Assembly: GCF_003716325.1 (NCBI RefSeq)
Contig: NZ_RDSR01000018.1
Location: 1 to 62,088 of the forward strand
DNA from: Cryobacterium tepidiphilum
Lineage (GTDB): Bacteria > Actinomycetota > Actinomycetes > Actinomycetales > Microbacteriaceae
Direction: 5' to 3'
DNA length: 62,088 nucleotides
This document shows, piece by piece, positions 18,303 through 28,044 of the stretch. Every line of letters begins with the position of its first letter. The stretch's first letter is position 1. The notes beneath the pieces were generated by a model, which saw only the letters and a list, made by a program, of their open reading frames with translations, made no database searches and was not told where the DNA came from. The translations under genes were made by a program, and so were the position numbers.

Positions 18303-18374
18303 CCCCCAAGTCGGGGGCAGTCAGCTTGTCTGTCGGCCTTTGGGTATCTGCACCCCCTCCGGCCCCGCTAGTCT
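18303..18374 (+). promoter_or_regulatory. Promoter region of GGDEF-EAL gene with CCCCC-N5-GGGGG site
   Basis: CCCCCAAGTCGGGGG (18303-18317) is a perfect inverted repeat. A -10 element, TAGTCT, lies at 18369-18374. The same 5+5 spacing occurs at 23539-23553 and 38041-38055, also in front of c-di-GMP or pilus genes. The 5' hairpin could also help end the asd transcript. Confidence 0.45.
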
Positions 18375-18398
18375 GGCGACAAGGTGGAGGGGGGCGCG

Positions 18399-20984
18399 AT
18401 GGCTGTGAGCGCACGGCGCCTCGGTCTTTGGGGATTCGCCGGTATCGGCGCGGCCCTGATCGGGCAGGCGTTGCTGTTGCTCGGAGGCTCGAGCGGCATG
18501 GATTGGGCGATCGCCGTCATGGCGCTCATCTGCGTCGCCACCCTCGAATACAACCGCTTCCCGCTCTCCCGCGCCCCGCACCGCACGCCCGTGGTGAGCC
18601 TTCCCGTCCTCGTTCTCCCGGCCCTCGCGGCGAGCGTCCCGTTCGGAACCGCGGCCGGGCTGGTCGCCCTCGGTGTCCTCCTGGCGCTGGTGCGCACCCG
18701 CCAGCTCGTGGTCGTGCTCTACGGGGCCGGGCTCGCCGGCGCCGGCTCGATGGTCTCGGTGGGCGTCTCCCTGCTCCTCGGCGACGCCGGGATGCTGCAC
18801 CCCGCGGCATCCGCGCTGGGAACGCTCGCGTATCTCGTGTTCGTCCTGGCCGTGGAACTGCTGCGGGTGGGGTCTTTCCGCGGCACCAGCGTCGATGCCG
18901 CCGTTGATGAACTGACGATGATGACGGGCAGCCAGGTGAGCGGCGGCCTGGCCACGATCTCACCGGCACGCCTCGGTGCGGTCGCGTTCGCCGGCGTTGT
19001 GACATCCGCCCTCGCCTCCTACGCGAGCAGCAGCGGGGTGCCGCTTTTCGCGCTCGGCAGCGCCGCCCAGAACTCCGTCGTCGTGCTGGTGCTGCTCGTG
19101 CTGCTCTCGGTGCTCGCCCAGTCCCTCATCCGCGGTGTCGTCATGCGACGCCGGCTGCGCGGACTGATCGTCGGCGCCATGCGACTGGCCGAGACCGGTC
19201 GGCACTCCACGCCGGCCGCGATCGACCTGAACGACCCGAACGCCGCCACGCCGAGTGTGATCGAAACGCTGTACCGTTCGGTGCTGCGCAGCGTCGGCGT
19301 CGAGCAGGTGGGCCTCCGCGACACACCGCCGGGTGTCGGCGAGATCGGCGCGCGCATCCGTCTCAGCAAGGATGTGACCCGGTTCGTCGTCGCCCGCCGC
19401 GACCCGATGGACAAGCACTTCTCGCCGGAAGACAGCGACCTCCTCGGCGCCCTCGCCTTCACCGCGAACGTCGTCATCAAAGACCGCTACAACATCGGCG
19501 GCCTGACGGCACGCGCCAACACGGATGCCCTCACCGGGCTCCCGAATTACGGCGCGTTCAAGGAGGCGCTCGCCAACATCAACGACCACCGCGAGTATTC
19601 CGAGGCGCTCGCGGTGCTCTTCATCGACCTCGATGACTTCAAGCTGCTGAACGACCGCTACGGCCACGACGTGGGCGACCGCGTGTTGAGCGAACTGGGC
19701 CGGCGGCTTCGGAAGGTCGTGCGCAACGGAGACGTGGTGGCGCGCGTCGGCGGCGACGAGTTCGTGATCATCCTCACCCGGCTCGTCTCGCTCGCGCAGG
19801 CGAAGCTGCTCGCCGAACGGGTGATGGAGGAGACCAGTCGTCGGCTGACCGTCGGCCCGGTCACCTTCGCGCCGGTGCTCAGCATCGGCCTCGCCTACTC
19901 CGCACACCGCGAGACCGACGTCAGCCAGCTCGTCAAGGATGCCGACCACAGCATGCTCGCGATCAAGAAGTGGCGCCGCGGCGGCGGCATCGCCGAAGAG
20001 AGCACCATCAACATCTCCGCCCACCGCTCCTCCGAGATGAATGACATCGTTGCCCGGGCCATCGACGACGAGCAGTTGGAACTCGTGTTCCAGCCGATCG
20101 TGAGCCTCGTCACCGGACAGATCTGGGCCTTTGAGGCGCTCGTTCGCTACACGCATCCGGTGCTCGGGGTCGTCTCGCCGGCATCGCTCGTGCAGAAGGC
20201 CAAGGACATCGGCAAGCTCGACGACCTGACCCGGCAGGTGGCCGGCAAGGCGATGCGCGCAGCGGCCGAGTTCCGGCTGGCGCAGGCGAGCATCGTCTGC
20301 GTCACCGTGAACATCGACGCCAACCAGCTGATGCCCGACCGCGTCGGCTCGTTCATCGAGGCGCTCGTCGTTGAGTACCCGGCGCTCTCACTCTGTCTCG
20401 AGCTCAACGAGCGCTCCGTGAGCCGGGTGTCCGAGACCGTGCGTGACCAGGCAGAGCGCCTACGCGACATGGGCGTGCTGGTGGCGCTCGACGACTACGG
20501 CTCCCAGGGCTCGTCGGTGGATGCGCTGGTGCGGGTTCCCATGGACATCCTCAAGATCGACCGCAGCCTCGCCGACAACCTCGCCGACGTGCGCCAGCAG
20601 GAGATCCTGCGTGCGCTGCAGGGCTTCGGCGACAACCTCGAGTACTCCATGATCGTCGAAGGGGTGGAGAGCGCCGAGACGGCGGCGAACCTCGCGTCGC
20701 TCGGGATCCGGAGCGCGCAGGGGTACTACTTCGGCTCGCCGCGAGGCCTGGAGGCCACCCTCAGCCGTCTGGAGGCGTTCGGGTCGGCCGCGGTCGTGCC
20801 TGCGTCGGTGGCGCACGAGACGCAGGCGGAGCCGCCGGTCGTCGACGACGTGTCCACGGCCCCGATCGAGCAGCAGGGCCAGAACCACCCGCTCGGCATG
20901 CAGGCCGCCGAGCAATTCGCCCTGTTCGCTGCGGAACAACGCGCTGTGGCCGAGGCGGCCCTCGAGGACTCCGCCTCCGGCTAA
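18399..20984 (+). CDS. Membrane GGDEF-EAL cyclic-di-GMP protein
   Basis: The 861-residue protein has seven or eight membrane helices in the first 250 residues. A small linker domain follows (about 280-370), then a GGDEF domain (DALTGLPNYG, FIDLDDFKLLNDRYGH, GGDEF near 450) and an EAL domain (FEALVR near 577). GGDEF looks able to make c-di-GMP. The EAL domain is altered: LELNERS replaces the usual LEITES and DDYGSQGSS (about 698) replaces DDFGTGYSS, so phosphodiesterase activity may be lost or reduced. The ATG at 18399 follows GGAGGGG; a GTG at 18384 is the alternative. The stop overlaps that of the convergent gene (CTAA). Confidence 0.88.
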   Translation: MAVSARRLGLWGFAGIGAALIGQALLLLGGSSGMDWAIAVMALICVATLEYNRFPLSRAPHRTPVVSLPVLVLPALAASVPFGTAAGLVALGVLLALVRTRQLVVVLYGAGLAGAGSMVSVGVSLLLGDAGMLHPAASALGTLAYLVFVLAVELLRVGSFRGTSVDAAVDELTMMTGSQVSGGLATISPARLGAVAFAGVVTSALASYASSSGVPLFALGSAAQNSVVVLVLLVLLSVLAQSLIRGVVMRRRLRGLIVGAMRLAETGRHSTPAAIDLNDPNAATPSVIETLYRSVLRSVGVEQVGLRDTPPGVGEIGARIRLSKDVTRFVVARRDPMDKHFSPEDSDLLGALAFTANVVIKDRYNIGGLTARANTDALTGLPNYGAFKEALANINDHREYSEALAVLFIDLDDFKLLNDRYGHDVGDRVLSELGRRLRKVVRNGDVVARVGGDEFVIILTRLVSLAQAKLLAERVMEETSRRLTVGPVTFAPVLSIGLAYSAHRETDVSQLVKDADHSMLAIKKWRRGGGIAEESTINISAHRSSEMNDIVARAIDDEQLELVFQPIVSLVTGQIWAFEALVRYTHPVLGVVSPASLVQKAKDIGKLDDLTRQVAGKAMRAAAEFRLAQASIVCVTVNIDANQLMPDRVGSFIEALVVEYPALSLCLELNERSVSRVSETVRDQAERLRDMGVLVALDDYGSQGSSVDALVRVPMDILKIDRSLADNLADVRQQEILRALQGFGDNLEYSMIVEGVESAETAANLASLGIRSAQGYYFGSPRGLEATLSRLEAFGSAAVVPASVAHETQAEPPVVDDVSTAPIEQQGQNHPLGMQAAEQFALFAAEQRAVAEAALEDSASG

Positions 20985-23503
20985 CCGTGCTTCAGTAGCC
21001 CGGAGCGCCCCTGGGCGCGCAGCCAGGGCGCGACATCCTCGTACGGCATCGGCCGCGCCCAGTGGTAGCCCTGCCCGAGTCGCGCGTCGAGTTTCCGCAG
21101 CACCGTCAGCTGCTGCGTCGTCTCGACGCCCTCGGCGATCACGGAGAGGCCGAGTGCGCGCGCGAGCGAGATGATCGCCTCGACGATCGGCCGCGCGTGC
21201 TCGTCGGCTGCCCCGCCGAGGCCGTCGATGAACGTGCCGTCGATCTTGAGGGTGGTGACCGGCAACTGGCGCAGGTAGCTGAGCGACGAGTAACCGGTCC
21301 CGAAATCGTCGATGGCGACGCCGACGCCGAGCCGGCGGAGCCGGGTGAGGGTGTCGAGGGAATTCTTGACGTCGTCCATGAGCACGGTTTCGGTGATCTC
21401 GAGCTCGACGGCCGCTGGGTCCATTCCCGACGATGCGAGCGCCGCCGCCACCATGTCGACGAGGCCCGGATGCTGCAGCTGGCGTGCCGACAGGTTGATC
21501 GCGATCCTCAGGTCGGCGGCACCGGGGACGGTCGAGCGCCAGTACTGGGCGTCGGCGAGAGCGGTGCCCAGCACCCACTCGCCGACGGCGACGATCTGTC
21601 CGGACTCCTCGGCGAGCGGAATGAAGTCGTCCGGGGAAACCAGCCCCACGCCCGGCTGCTCCCAGCGCACCAGGGCCTCGAAGCCCTTCGCCTCGCCGGT
21701 GTCGATGTCGACCAGCGGCTGGTAGTGCACGCGCAGCTCCCCGCGCTCGATGGCGCGCGGCAGAAGCGTCTGCATCTCCATGCGGGCCAGCGAGCTGCGA
21801 TGCATCTCCTCATCGAAGAACACGGCCTCGTTCCGGCCCGACGACTTCGCGCGGTACATGGCGGCGTCAGAGTGGTGGAGCAGCATGCTGGCCGTGTCAC
21901 CCGGGGTGGAGATGGCCATGCCGATGCTCATCGTGACGAACACCTCTCGGTCGCCGAGTTCGAAGGGGGTGTGCGCGGTGGTGGCAAGGCGCTCCGCCAG
22001 CCGCTGCGCCTTGCGCTCGGTCATGTCGGGACACACCACGACGAACTCGTCGCCGGCGAACCGCGCGAGCGTGTCCTCGGGGCGCACGTGGCCGCGCAGG
22101 CGATTCGCCAATTGCACGAGCAGGTCGTCGCCGGCGCTGTGCCCCATGCCGTCATTCACGACCTTGAGACGGTCGATGTCGAGAAAGAACAGGGCCACCT
22201 GCTGGCCGTGGGTCTCGGCGTCCCGAAGCGCCGACTCGATCCGCAGGGTCAGGAACGCCCGGTTCGCGAGCCCGGTCAGCGCATCCGTGTAGGCCTGGTG
22301 CTCGAGGGCGGCCTCGATCTCCTTCGTCGCTGTGATGTCGAGGGTCGTTCCCACCAGCCGCACCGGCACACCGGCATCGTCGTGTTCGGCGGTGAGCCGC
22401 ATCTGCACCCAGGTGACGCCGCCTGCGGGTCGGACCACCCGGTAGGTGAAGTCGGCCGTGGTTCCCCGCTCCCGCGCCTCCAGCACCCGTTGCGCCACGC
22501 GCATGCGGTCATCGGGGTGCAGCGCGCTCTGCCAGGCCTCTTCGAAGAACGACGAACCCGCGGAGAGCCCGTGGATGCGGCAGGCCTCGTCGGAGCACCA
22601 CTGCTCGCCCGTGAGCAGGTCCACCTCGATCGATCCGACGTGGGCGACGCGTTGCGCCTGGTTGAGCCGGTCGCGTTCGCGCTCCACCTCCTCGAGCAGG
22701 CGCTTCCGCTCGGTGATGTCGCGGGCGATCGCGGCCGTGCCCGTGCGCCGGCCATCCTCGTCGTGGGTCGCCGTGAGGGTGAGTAGCACGTGCAGGCGGC
22801 TGCCGTCCTTGTGGCGGCCCTCGGCGTCCCACTCCACCACAGGCTCACCGGCCTCCAAACGGGCCTGGAACTGGTCGGAGCCGCGCGTTTCGCTGTAATT
22901 GAGGAGGCTGACCGGCTGCCCGATCATCTCTGCAGCGCTGTAACCGTAGAGCCGCTCGGCACCGGCGTTCCAACTGGTGATGTTGCCGTCGAGGTCGAGT
23001 TCATTGAGTGCGTAGTCGGATGACTCCACCAGCTGCGCGAGACGGAGCCGGGTCGCGTCGTCCCGCTTTCGGCCCGCGATGTCGGTCGACGCCACCAGGA
23101 TCGCCGCCGGGCGGCCTTTCTCCCGTGGCACCTGGGTGAGCGAGACGTGCACCCTGAGGCTGGTGCCGTTCCGGTGCCGGGCGCGGTGCTCGCCCGACCA
23201 TGGCTCGCCGGCGCGGACGGCGGCTTCCATTCGCGGAAGATTGCGGTCATCCGGGTCGGCCACCCCGAGGTCGGAGAATCGGGCGCCGACGACCTCGTCG
23301 GCCGTCCAACCGTAGAGTTCCTCGGAGGACGTGTTCCAGAACACGATGACACCGTGGGTGTCGAGGGCGATCACCGACTGGTTCACCGCGTTGAGCAGGT
23401 CGGCCTGCAGCCGCGCCATTTCACCGGCATTGGCATAGCGTCGCCGCAGGCGGCGCTTCTTCGGAAGCGCTGGCCCCTCGTCGGGCCTGGACTTTGCTGG
23501 CAT
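20981..23503 (-). CDS. Multi-PAS GGDEF-EAL cyclic-di-GMP protein
   Basis: This 840-residue protein looks cytoplasmic, with no membrane helices. Three PAS domains lie in tandem (starting about residues 30, 150 and 275; for example GVIVFWNTSSEELYGWTADE). A diguanylate cyclase domain has AGDEF at about 481 instead of GGDEF, a variant that is usually active. A complete EAL domain follows (FEALVRW about 608, INLSARQ, LEITETVLM, DDFGTGYSS about 734, AEGVET). It should sense a signal through PAS and make or break c-di-GMP. ATG at 23503 was chosen because it opens the PAS region. Another ATG at 23563 overlaps a promoter-like element and is less likely. No strong ribosome site is visible. Confidence 0.85.
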   Translation of the reverse strand: MPAKSRPDEGPALPKKRRLRRRYANAGEMARLQADLLNAVNQSVIALDTHGVIVFWNTSSEELYGWTADEVVGARFSDLGVADPDDRNLPRMEAAVRAGEPWSGEHRARHRNGTSLRVHVSLTQVPREKGRPAAILVASTDIAGRKRDDATRLRLAQLVESSDYALNELDLDGNITSWNAGAERLYGYSAAEMIGQPVSLLNYSETRGSDQFQARLEAGEPVVEWDAEGRHKDGSRLHVLLTLTATHDEDGRRTGTAAIARDITERKRLLEEVERERDRLNQAQRVAHVGSIEVDLLTGEQWCSDEACRIHGLSAGSSFFEEAWQSALHPDDRMRVAQRVLEARERGTTADFTYRVVRPAGGVTWVQMRLTAEHDDAGVPVRLVGTTLDITATKEIEAALEHQAYTDALTGLANRAFLTLRIESALRDAETHGQQVALFFLDIDRLKVVNDGMGHSAGDDLLVQLANRLRGHVRPEDTLARFAGDEFVVVCPDMTERKAQRLAERLATTAHTPFELGDREVFVTMSIGMAISTPGDTASMLLHHSDAAMYRAKSSGRNEAVFFDEEMHRSSLARMEMQTLLPRAIERGELRVHYQPLVDIDTGEAKGFEALVRWEQPGVGLVSPDDFIPLAEESGQIVAVGEWVLGTALADAQYWRSTVPGAADLRIAINLSARQLQHPGLVDMVAAALASSGMDPAAVELEITETVLMDDVKNSLDTLTRLRRLGVGVAIDDFGTGYSSLSYLRQLPVTTLKIDGTFIDGLGGAADEHARPIVEAIISLARALGLSVIAEGVETTQQLTVLRKLDARLGQGYHWARPMPYEDVAPWLRAQGRSGLLKHG

Positions 23504-23536
23504 CAGGAGTCTCGGAATCGCACGGCGGATCGGGGC

Positions 23537-23567
23537 GTCCCCCTGGCCGGGGGACGTCCCCATTCTA
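23537..23567 (-). promoter_or_regulatory. Promoter and CCCCC-N5-GGGGG site of the multi-PAS gene
   Basis: On the minus strand TAGAAT (23567-23562) could be a -10 element with a start near 23555. The transcript start would fall on the edge of the 19-bp palindrome at 23537-23555, whose core is CCCCCTGGCCGGGGG. That position would suit a repressor or RNA-level control. Confidence 0.4.
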
Positions 23568-23604
23568 TGGAGGTCTTTGTCCCCGCGGTTCCCGAGAGAA
23601 ACCA

Positions 23605-26175
23605 TCACACCAGCTGCTCGTTGTGCTCTCGGAGCCAGCCCGGAACATCCGTCGGCCGCAACGGCGTCGACCAGAGGAAGCCCTGGCCCTGCGCCGTGCC
23701 GAGGCGATGGAGTTCGGCGAGCTGCGCGGCGGACTCCACCCCTTCGCCGATGACGCCCAGATTGAGGTCGCGTGCGAGGGCGACGATGGCGCCGACGATG
23801 GCGGCCGCGTGCGGGTCGTCGCCGCCGAGCCCGTCGATGAAGCTGCGGTCGATCTTCAGCAGGTGCACGGGAAGCTTCTGCAGGTATCCGAGTGAGGAGT
23901 AGCCGGTGCCGAAATCGTCGATCGAGAGCCGCACGCCGAGGGCGCGCAGCGAGACGAGGTTGCGCACCGCCAGGTCGACGTCGCCCATCACCATCGACTC
24001 GGTCACCTCGAGATGCACGGCGCCGGGATCGATGCCGGTGCGGTCGAGCGTCTCGGCGACGACCTGCACGAACTGGGTGTCCCGCAGTTGCCGGGTGGAG
24101 AGGTTGACCGCCATCGAGAGCTCCGCGGCTCCCGGCACCTCCCGCCGCCAGCGCTGCAGCTGTGCCAGCGCCTCGCCCAGCACCCATTCCCCGATCAGCA
24201 GGATCATGCCCGTCTCCTCGGCCACGGGAATGAATTCGGCGGGGGAGAGCCAGCCGCGGTCGGGATGCTCCCAGCGCACGAGCGCCTCGAACCCCATCAC
24301 GCGCTCGTTGGCGACATCGACGATCGGCTGGTACACCACCCGAAGTTCGTCACGGTCGAGCGCGCGGCCGAGCTGCGACTCGATGTCGAGGCGCGCAGAG
24401 GCCCGCAGCTGCATGGCGTCGTTGAAGACCACCACGCGGTCGCGCCCGAGCTCCTTGGCCTGGTACATCGCCACATCGGACTTCCGGAGGAGGATGTGCG
24501 CGTCGTCATCGTCGCCGGCAAGCACCACGCCGATGCTCACCGTGACGAACACCTCGTGGCCGTCGACCCAGAACGGCTCCTTCGTCATCGCGATGATGCG
24601 GTCGGCCACGCGCTGGGCGCGGTCGACGGTGGTGCTGTCGCAGACGATGACGAACTCGTCACCGCCGAACCGGGCGAAGGTGTCGGTGTCACGCAGCTCC
24701 GCCTGCATCCGCTTGACCAGCTGCACCAGCAGGCTGTCGCCGGCCGCGTGGCCGAGGCCGTCGTTGACGACCTTGAACTGGTCGACGTCGAGGAACAGCA
24801 CGCCCACCTGTCGCCCGGCCGGTCGAGCCAGCGCGAGCGACTCGTCGATGTGGTCGGTGAGCCGGGTGCGGTTGACGAGGCCGGTGAGCGGGTCGTGGAA
24901 CGCTTGGTGGGCGAGGAGCGCCTCGGTCTCCTTGCGCTCGGTCACGTCCTGCAGCTGAAGATAGAAGTAAGAGGGAGCCTGGTCGTCGCCCCGCACGAGC
25001 GAGGCGAACTCATGCACCCAGATGACGGTGCCGTCGGCGCGGAGGTATCGCCGTTCGGTCTGCACGTCGTCGGTCACGCCGTTCAGGATGCGCAGGGTCA
25101 TCGATTCGTCGTCGCCCCGGTCGAGCGGATGCAGGAAGTCCGGCGTCTGCATGCCCAGGATCTCGGCTGCGGGGCGGCCCAGCATCTGGCACAGGGCGGG
25201 ATTGATCCGGCGCAGCCGCCCGTCGAGGTCGGCGATGCCGGTGCCGATCGGCGACCGCTCGAAGCCCGCGAACGCCATCTCCTGCGCCTCTACCAGGCGC
25301 GCCCGGCTCGCGATCGCTTCGGCGCGGTTGGCGTCCGCCTCGGCGCGACTCGCTTCCGCTTCCGCCTGCTGGCGCTTCATCTCGGTGATGTCCCGCGCGA
25401 TGCCGGAGATGCCGGTGAGCTGGCCGGGACCACCGCCGAGGGCGGAGAGGTTCAGCGAGATGTCGAGGGTGGTGCCGTCCCTGCGGATGCCCCAGGTCTC
25501 GAACGCGCTGGGCTGTTGGAGCAGGGCGTGCATGGCCGGCCCGGTCGTCTCCGCCATGATCGGGAGGACGCGGCCGGCGCCCTGGCCGATCATCTCGCCG
25601 GCGCGGTAGCCGAACATCCGCTCGGCCGCGCTGTTCCAGGTGAGCACGGCGCCGTCGATGCTGCAGGCGATGATCGCGTCGCTCGAGGACTCCACGAGCG
25701 ACGAGAGGGTGCGCATCTCGGTTTCGATGCGCTGCCGGTCGCTGATGTCGCGGATGGAGCTGTAGGCGAATGACCCGCTCGGCGTCATGATCGGGGCCAG
25801 CGAGATCTCGACGGCGAACTCGCTGCCGTCGCGGCGCCGCCCGAAGAGCTCCAGCCCCGACCCCATCTGCCGGGTGAGCGGCGCACGCGAGTATGCGGCC
25901 CGGCGTGCGCGGTGGTCCTGCCGGAAGCGCTCGGGCAGCAGCACCTCGATGGTCTGCCCGAGGAGCTCGTGGCGCGGGTAGCCGAACATGAGCTCGGTCT
26001 GCTGGTTCACCAGCACGATGCTGCCGGCACTGTCGACGATCACGACCCCGTCGGGCGCCGAGTCGATGAGCTTCAGCAGCGGGGTTCCGGAGTGGAAGAG
26101 CTCGCCCACGGGACGCACGCGTGCACGCTGTGAAATGGCACCGTCGTCGACGTGCTCGAAGAGCTGCATCCTCAC
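23605..26175 (-). CDS. Multi-PAS GGDEF-EAL cyclic-di-GMP protein
   Basis: The protein (856 residues) has three PAS domains (about 30-150, 155-275 and 310-430) joined by an Ala/Glu/Arg-rich helix (AEAEASRAEADANRAEA) that looks like a signalling coiled coil. A canonical GGDEF follows (RFGGDEF about 502), then a complete EAL domain (FEALVRW about 631, VNLSTRQ, LEVTES, DDFGTGYSS about 752, GEGVES). It is a likely bifunctional c-di-GMP enzyme. It lies 101 bases upstream of the other minus-strand GGDEF-EAL gene and could be co-transcribed with it. The start is uncertain: GTG at 26175 or ATG at 26169, neither with a good ribosome site. Confidence 0.87.
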   Translation of the reverse strand: MRMQLFEHVDDGAISQRARVRPVGELFHSGTPLLKLIDSAPDGVVIVDSAGSIVLVNQQTELMFGYPRHELLGQTIEVLLPERFRQDHRARRAAYSRAPLTRQMGSGLELFGRRRDGSEFAVEISLAPIMTPSGSFAYSSIRDISDRQRIETEMRTLSSLVESSSDAIIACSIDGAVLTWNSAAERMFGYRAGEMIGQGAGRVLPIMAETTGPAMHALLQQPSAFETWGIRRDGTTLDISLNLSALGGGPGQLTGISGIARDITEMKRQQAEAEASRAEADANRAEAIASRARLVEAQEMAFAGFERSPIGTGIADLDGRLRRINPALCQMLGRPAAEILGMQTPDFLHPLDRGDDESMTLRILNGVTDDVQTERRYLRADGTVIWVHEFASLVRGDDQAPSYFYLQLQDVTERKETEALLAHQAFHDPLTGLVNRTRLTDHIDESLALARPAGRQVGVLFLDVDQFKVVNDGLGHAAGDSLLVQLVKRMQAELRDTDTFARFGGDEFVIVCDSTTVDRAQRVADRIIAMTKEPFWVDGHEVFVTVSIGVVLAGDDDDAHILLRKSDVAMYQAKELGRDRVVVFNDAMQLRASARLDIESQLGRALDRDELRVVYQPIVDVANERVMGFEALVRWEHPDRGWLSPAEFIPVAEETGMILLIGEWVLGEALAQLQRWRREVPGAAELSMAVNLSTRQLRDTQFVQVVAETLDRTGIDPGAVHLEVTESMVMGDVDLAVRNLVSLRALGVRLSIDDFGTGYSSLGYLQKLPVHLLKIDRSFIDGLGGDDPHAAAIVGAIVALARDLNLGVIGEGVESAAQLAELHRLGTAQGQGFLWSTPLRPTDVPGWLREHNEQLV

Positions 26176-26269
26176 ACGTTTCGCAGTCGCGCCGGCATCG
26201 ACATGCTCCGAAAATTAGCACAGGGGAGCGCCGCGGCCCCGGCGGCTCGCGGCTCGTGTCGTGAAGCTG

Positions 26270-26295
26270 CGGATGCCTATCTGCCCCGGCATCCG
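26270..26295. repeat. Inverted pair of the CGGATGC word
   Basis: CGGATGC (26270-26276) is mirrored by GCATCCG (26289-26295) across 12 bases, between the divergent GGDEF-EAL and mqo genes. Confidence 0.6.
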
Positions 26296-26347
26296 GCGCG
26301 ACCCGGGGGTGTCTGTGCGCCCGGCCCGGAGCATCCGTCGCCCGGGA

Positions 26348-26353
26348 TAGACT
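26348..26353 (+). promoter_or_regulatory. -10 element of leaderless mqo promoter
   Basis: TAGACT is followed by seven bases and then the GTG at 26361. There is no ribosome site between them. Confidence 0.55.
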
Positions 26354-26360
26354 GAAGAGC

Positions 26361-27839
26361 GTGAATTCTGAAGCTCCTGTCGACGTCGTACTCATCGGGG
26401 GCGGCATCATGAGCGCCACGCTCGGCACCCTCATCAAGCAGGTACAGCCCGACTGGAGCATCCAGGTGATCGAGCGGCTCGGCTCGGTGGCGCAGGAGAG
26501 CTCGAACCCGTGGAACAACGCCGGCACCGGCCACGCCGCCCTTTGCGAACTCAACTACATGCCCGAGGCGCCTGACGGCTCCGTCACCGCCGACAAGGCC
26601 GTGAGCATCAATGAGCAGTTCCAGATCAGCCGGCAGCTGTGGGCGCACCTCGTGCGCACCGGCGCGCTGCCCGAGCCCGAGACGTTCATCAACCCCACCC
26701 CGCACATGACGTTCGTGCGCGGCAAGGCGAACGTCGAGTACCTCAAGAAGCGCGTGGAAGTGCTGAAGGACCAGCCGCTGTTCGCCGAGATGGAGTACAG
26801 CGACGACCCGGCGACGATCGCCGAATGGACGCCGCTGATCATGAAGAAGCGCAACCCGCGCCAACGGATCGCGGCCACCCGCAACATCTCCGGCACCGAC
26901 GTCGACTTCGGAGCGCTCACCCGGTACCTCTTCGACGACCTGCAGCGCCAGGGCGGGCAGCTGCGGTTGAACACGCAGGTCACCGACATCGACAAGCAGG
27001 ACGACGGAACCTGGAAGCTCAAGCTCCTCCGTCACGTCGGCAATGCGCGCAGTACTATTCGCGCCCGCTTCGTCTTCGTGGGTGCCGGCGGTGGTGCGCT
27101 CGCGCTGCTGCAGCACAGCGGAATCCCCGAGATCGAGGGCTTCGGCGGCTTCCCGATCAGCGGGCAGTTCCTGAAGACCACGAACCCGAAACTGGTCGCC
27201 CAGCACCAGGCGAAGGTGTACGGCAAGGCATCCGTTGGCGCGCCGCCCATGTCGGTGCCGCACTTCGACACGCGCATGGTCGAGGGCGAGCCGTCGCTGC
27301 TGTTCGGGCCGTACGCCGGGTTCACGCCCAAGTTCCTCAAGACGAGCACCTGGTTCGACCTGCCGTTCTCCATCCGCCCGCACAACATCGGCCCGATGCT
27401 CGCGGTGGCCCGTCACAACTTCGACCTGATGAAGTACCTCGTGGGCGAGCTGCTCGCCGGCCGCAAGAAGAAGCTCGACGCGTTGCGTGAGTTCATGCCG
27501 ACCGCGAAGTCCGAGGACTGGGAGCTGATCACGGCCGGCCAGCGCGTGCAGGTCATGAAGAAAGACAAGGAGAAGGGCGGCGTGCTGCAGTTCGGCACCG
27601 AGGTCGTCACGTCGACGGACGGCAGCATCGCCGGCCTGCTCGGGGCGTCGCCAGGGGCATCCACTGCCGCCCCGATCATGGTCGACCTGCTCAAGCGCTG
27701 CTTCCCCGAGCAGTACCCCGCGTGGGAGCCCAAGCTGCGCGAGATGATCCCCTCGCTCGGCACGCGCCTCTCCGACGACCCGGCCGCAGCGGCCGCGTCG
27801 CTCGCCGACACGGCCGAGGCGCTGCACCTCCCCGCGTAG
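26361..27839 (+). CDS. mqo: Malate:quinone oxidoreductase
   Basis: Mqo is a peripheral membrane FAD enzyme that oxidises malate to oxaloacetate and passes electrons to the quinone pool. The 492-residue protein starts with the FAD loop VLIGGGIMSATLG. It has the family phrases SSNPWNNAGTGHAALCELNY, SGTDVDFGALTRYLF, VFVGAGGGALALLQHSGIPEI, FGGFPISGQFL and the C-terminal LLGASPGASTAAPIM. GTG at 26361 is supported by the -10 element seven bases before it, giving a leaderless mRNA. It is a monocistronic gene by spacing. Confidence 0.96.
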   Translation: MNSEAPVDVVLIGGGIMSATLGTLIKQVQPDWSIQVIERLGSVAQESSNPWNNAGTGHAALCELNYMPEAPDGSVTADKAVSINEQFQISRQLWAHLVRTGALPEPETFINPTPHMTFVRGKANVEYLKKRVEVLKDQPLFAEMEYSDDPATIAEWTPLIMKKRNPRQRIAATRNISGTDVDFGALTRYLFDDLQRQGGQLRLNTQVTDIDKQDDGTWKLKLLRHVGNARSTIRARFVFVGAGGGALALLQHSGIPEIEGFGGFPISGQFLKTTNPKLVAQHQAKVYGKASVGAPPMSVPHFDTRMVEGEPSLLFGPYAGFTPKFLKTSTWFDLPFSIRPHNIGPMLAVARHNFDLMKYLVGELLAGRKKKLDALREFMPTAKSEDWELITAGQRVQVMKKDKEKGGVLQFGTEVVTSTDGSIAGLLGASPGASTAAPIMVDLLKRCFPEQYPAWEPKLREMIPSLGTRLSDDPAAAAASLADTAEALHLPA

Positions 27840-27897
27840 GACCGCGTCCCCGGCCGCCCGTGCGGTCGCCCCGTGCGGTCGCCCGTCGCTGCGGCGC

Positions 27898-27947
27898 GGG
27901 TTCAGGAAGCCGGCGCGCGCTGCGGCACCTGCCCCCTTCCTGAACCC
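27898..27947. repeat. Palindromic element after mqo
   Basis: GGGTTCAGGAAG (27898-27909) is perfectly mirrored by CTTCCTGAACCC (27936-27947). The arm sequence TTCAGGA resembles family II repeats but the element is shorter. The 240 bases from the mqo stop to 28079 otherwise hold only the radical SAM promoter. Confidence 0.65.
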
Positions 27948-28044
27948 ACGCCGCACGACGGCCGTGAGCCTCTCGCGACCGGACCTGGCCCCGTCGGCGG
28001 CGAGGCGGCAGGGCTAACGGATGCCGCGCAGGGCGGGTGCGGGG

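Noticed and set aside
22040..22070. AGDEF instead of GGDEF as a sign of inactivity
   Set aside because: AGDEF variants are usually active cyclases and the rest of the domain is intact.
23504..24187. N-terminal extension of the multi-PAS GGDEF-EAL gene to 24187
   Set aside because: The added part is an out-of-frame reading of the neighbouring GGDEF-EAL gene. The PAS region starts right after 23503.
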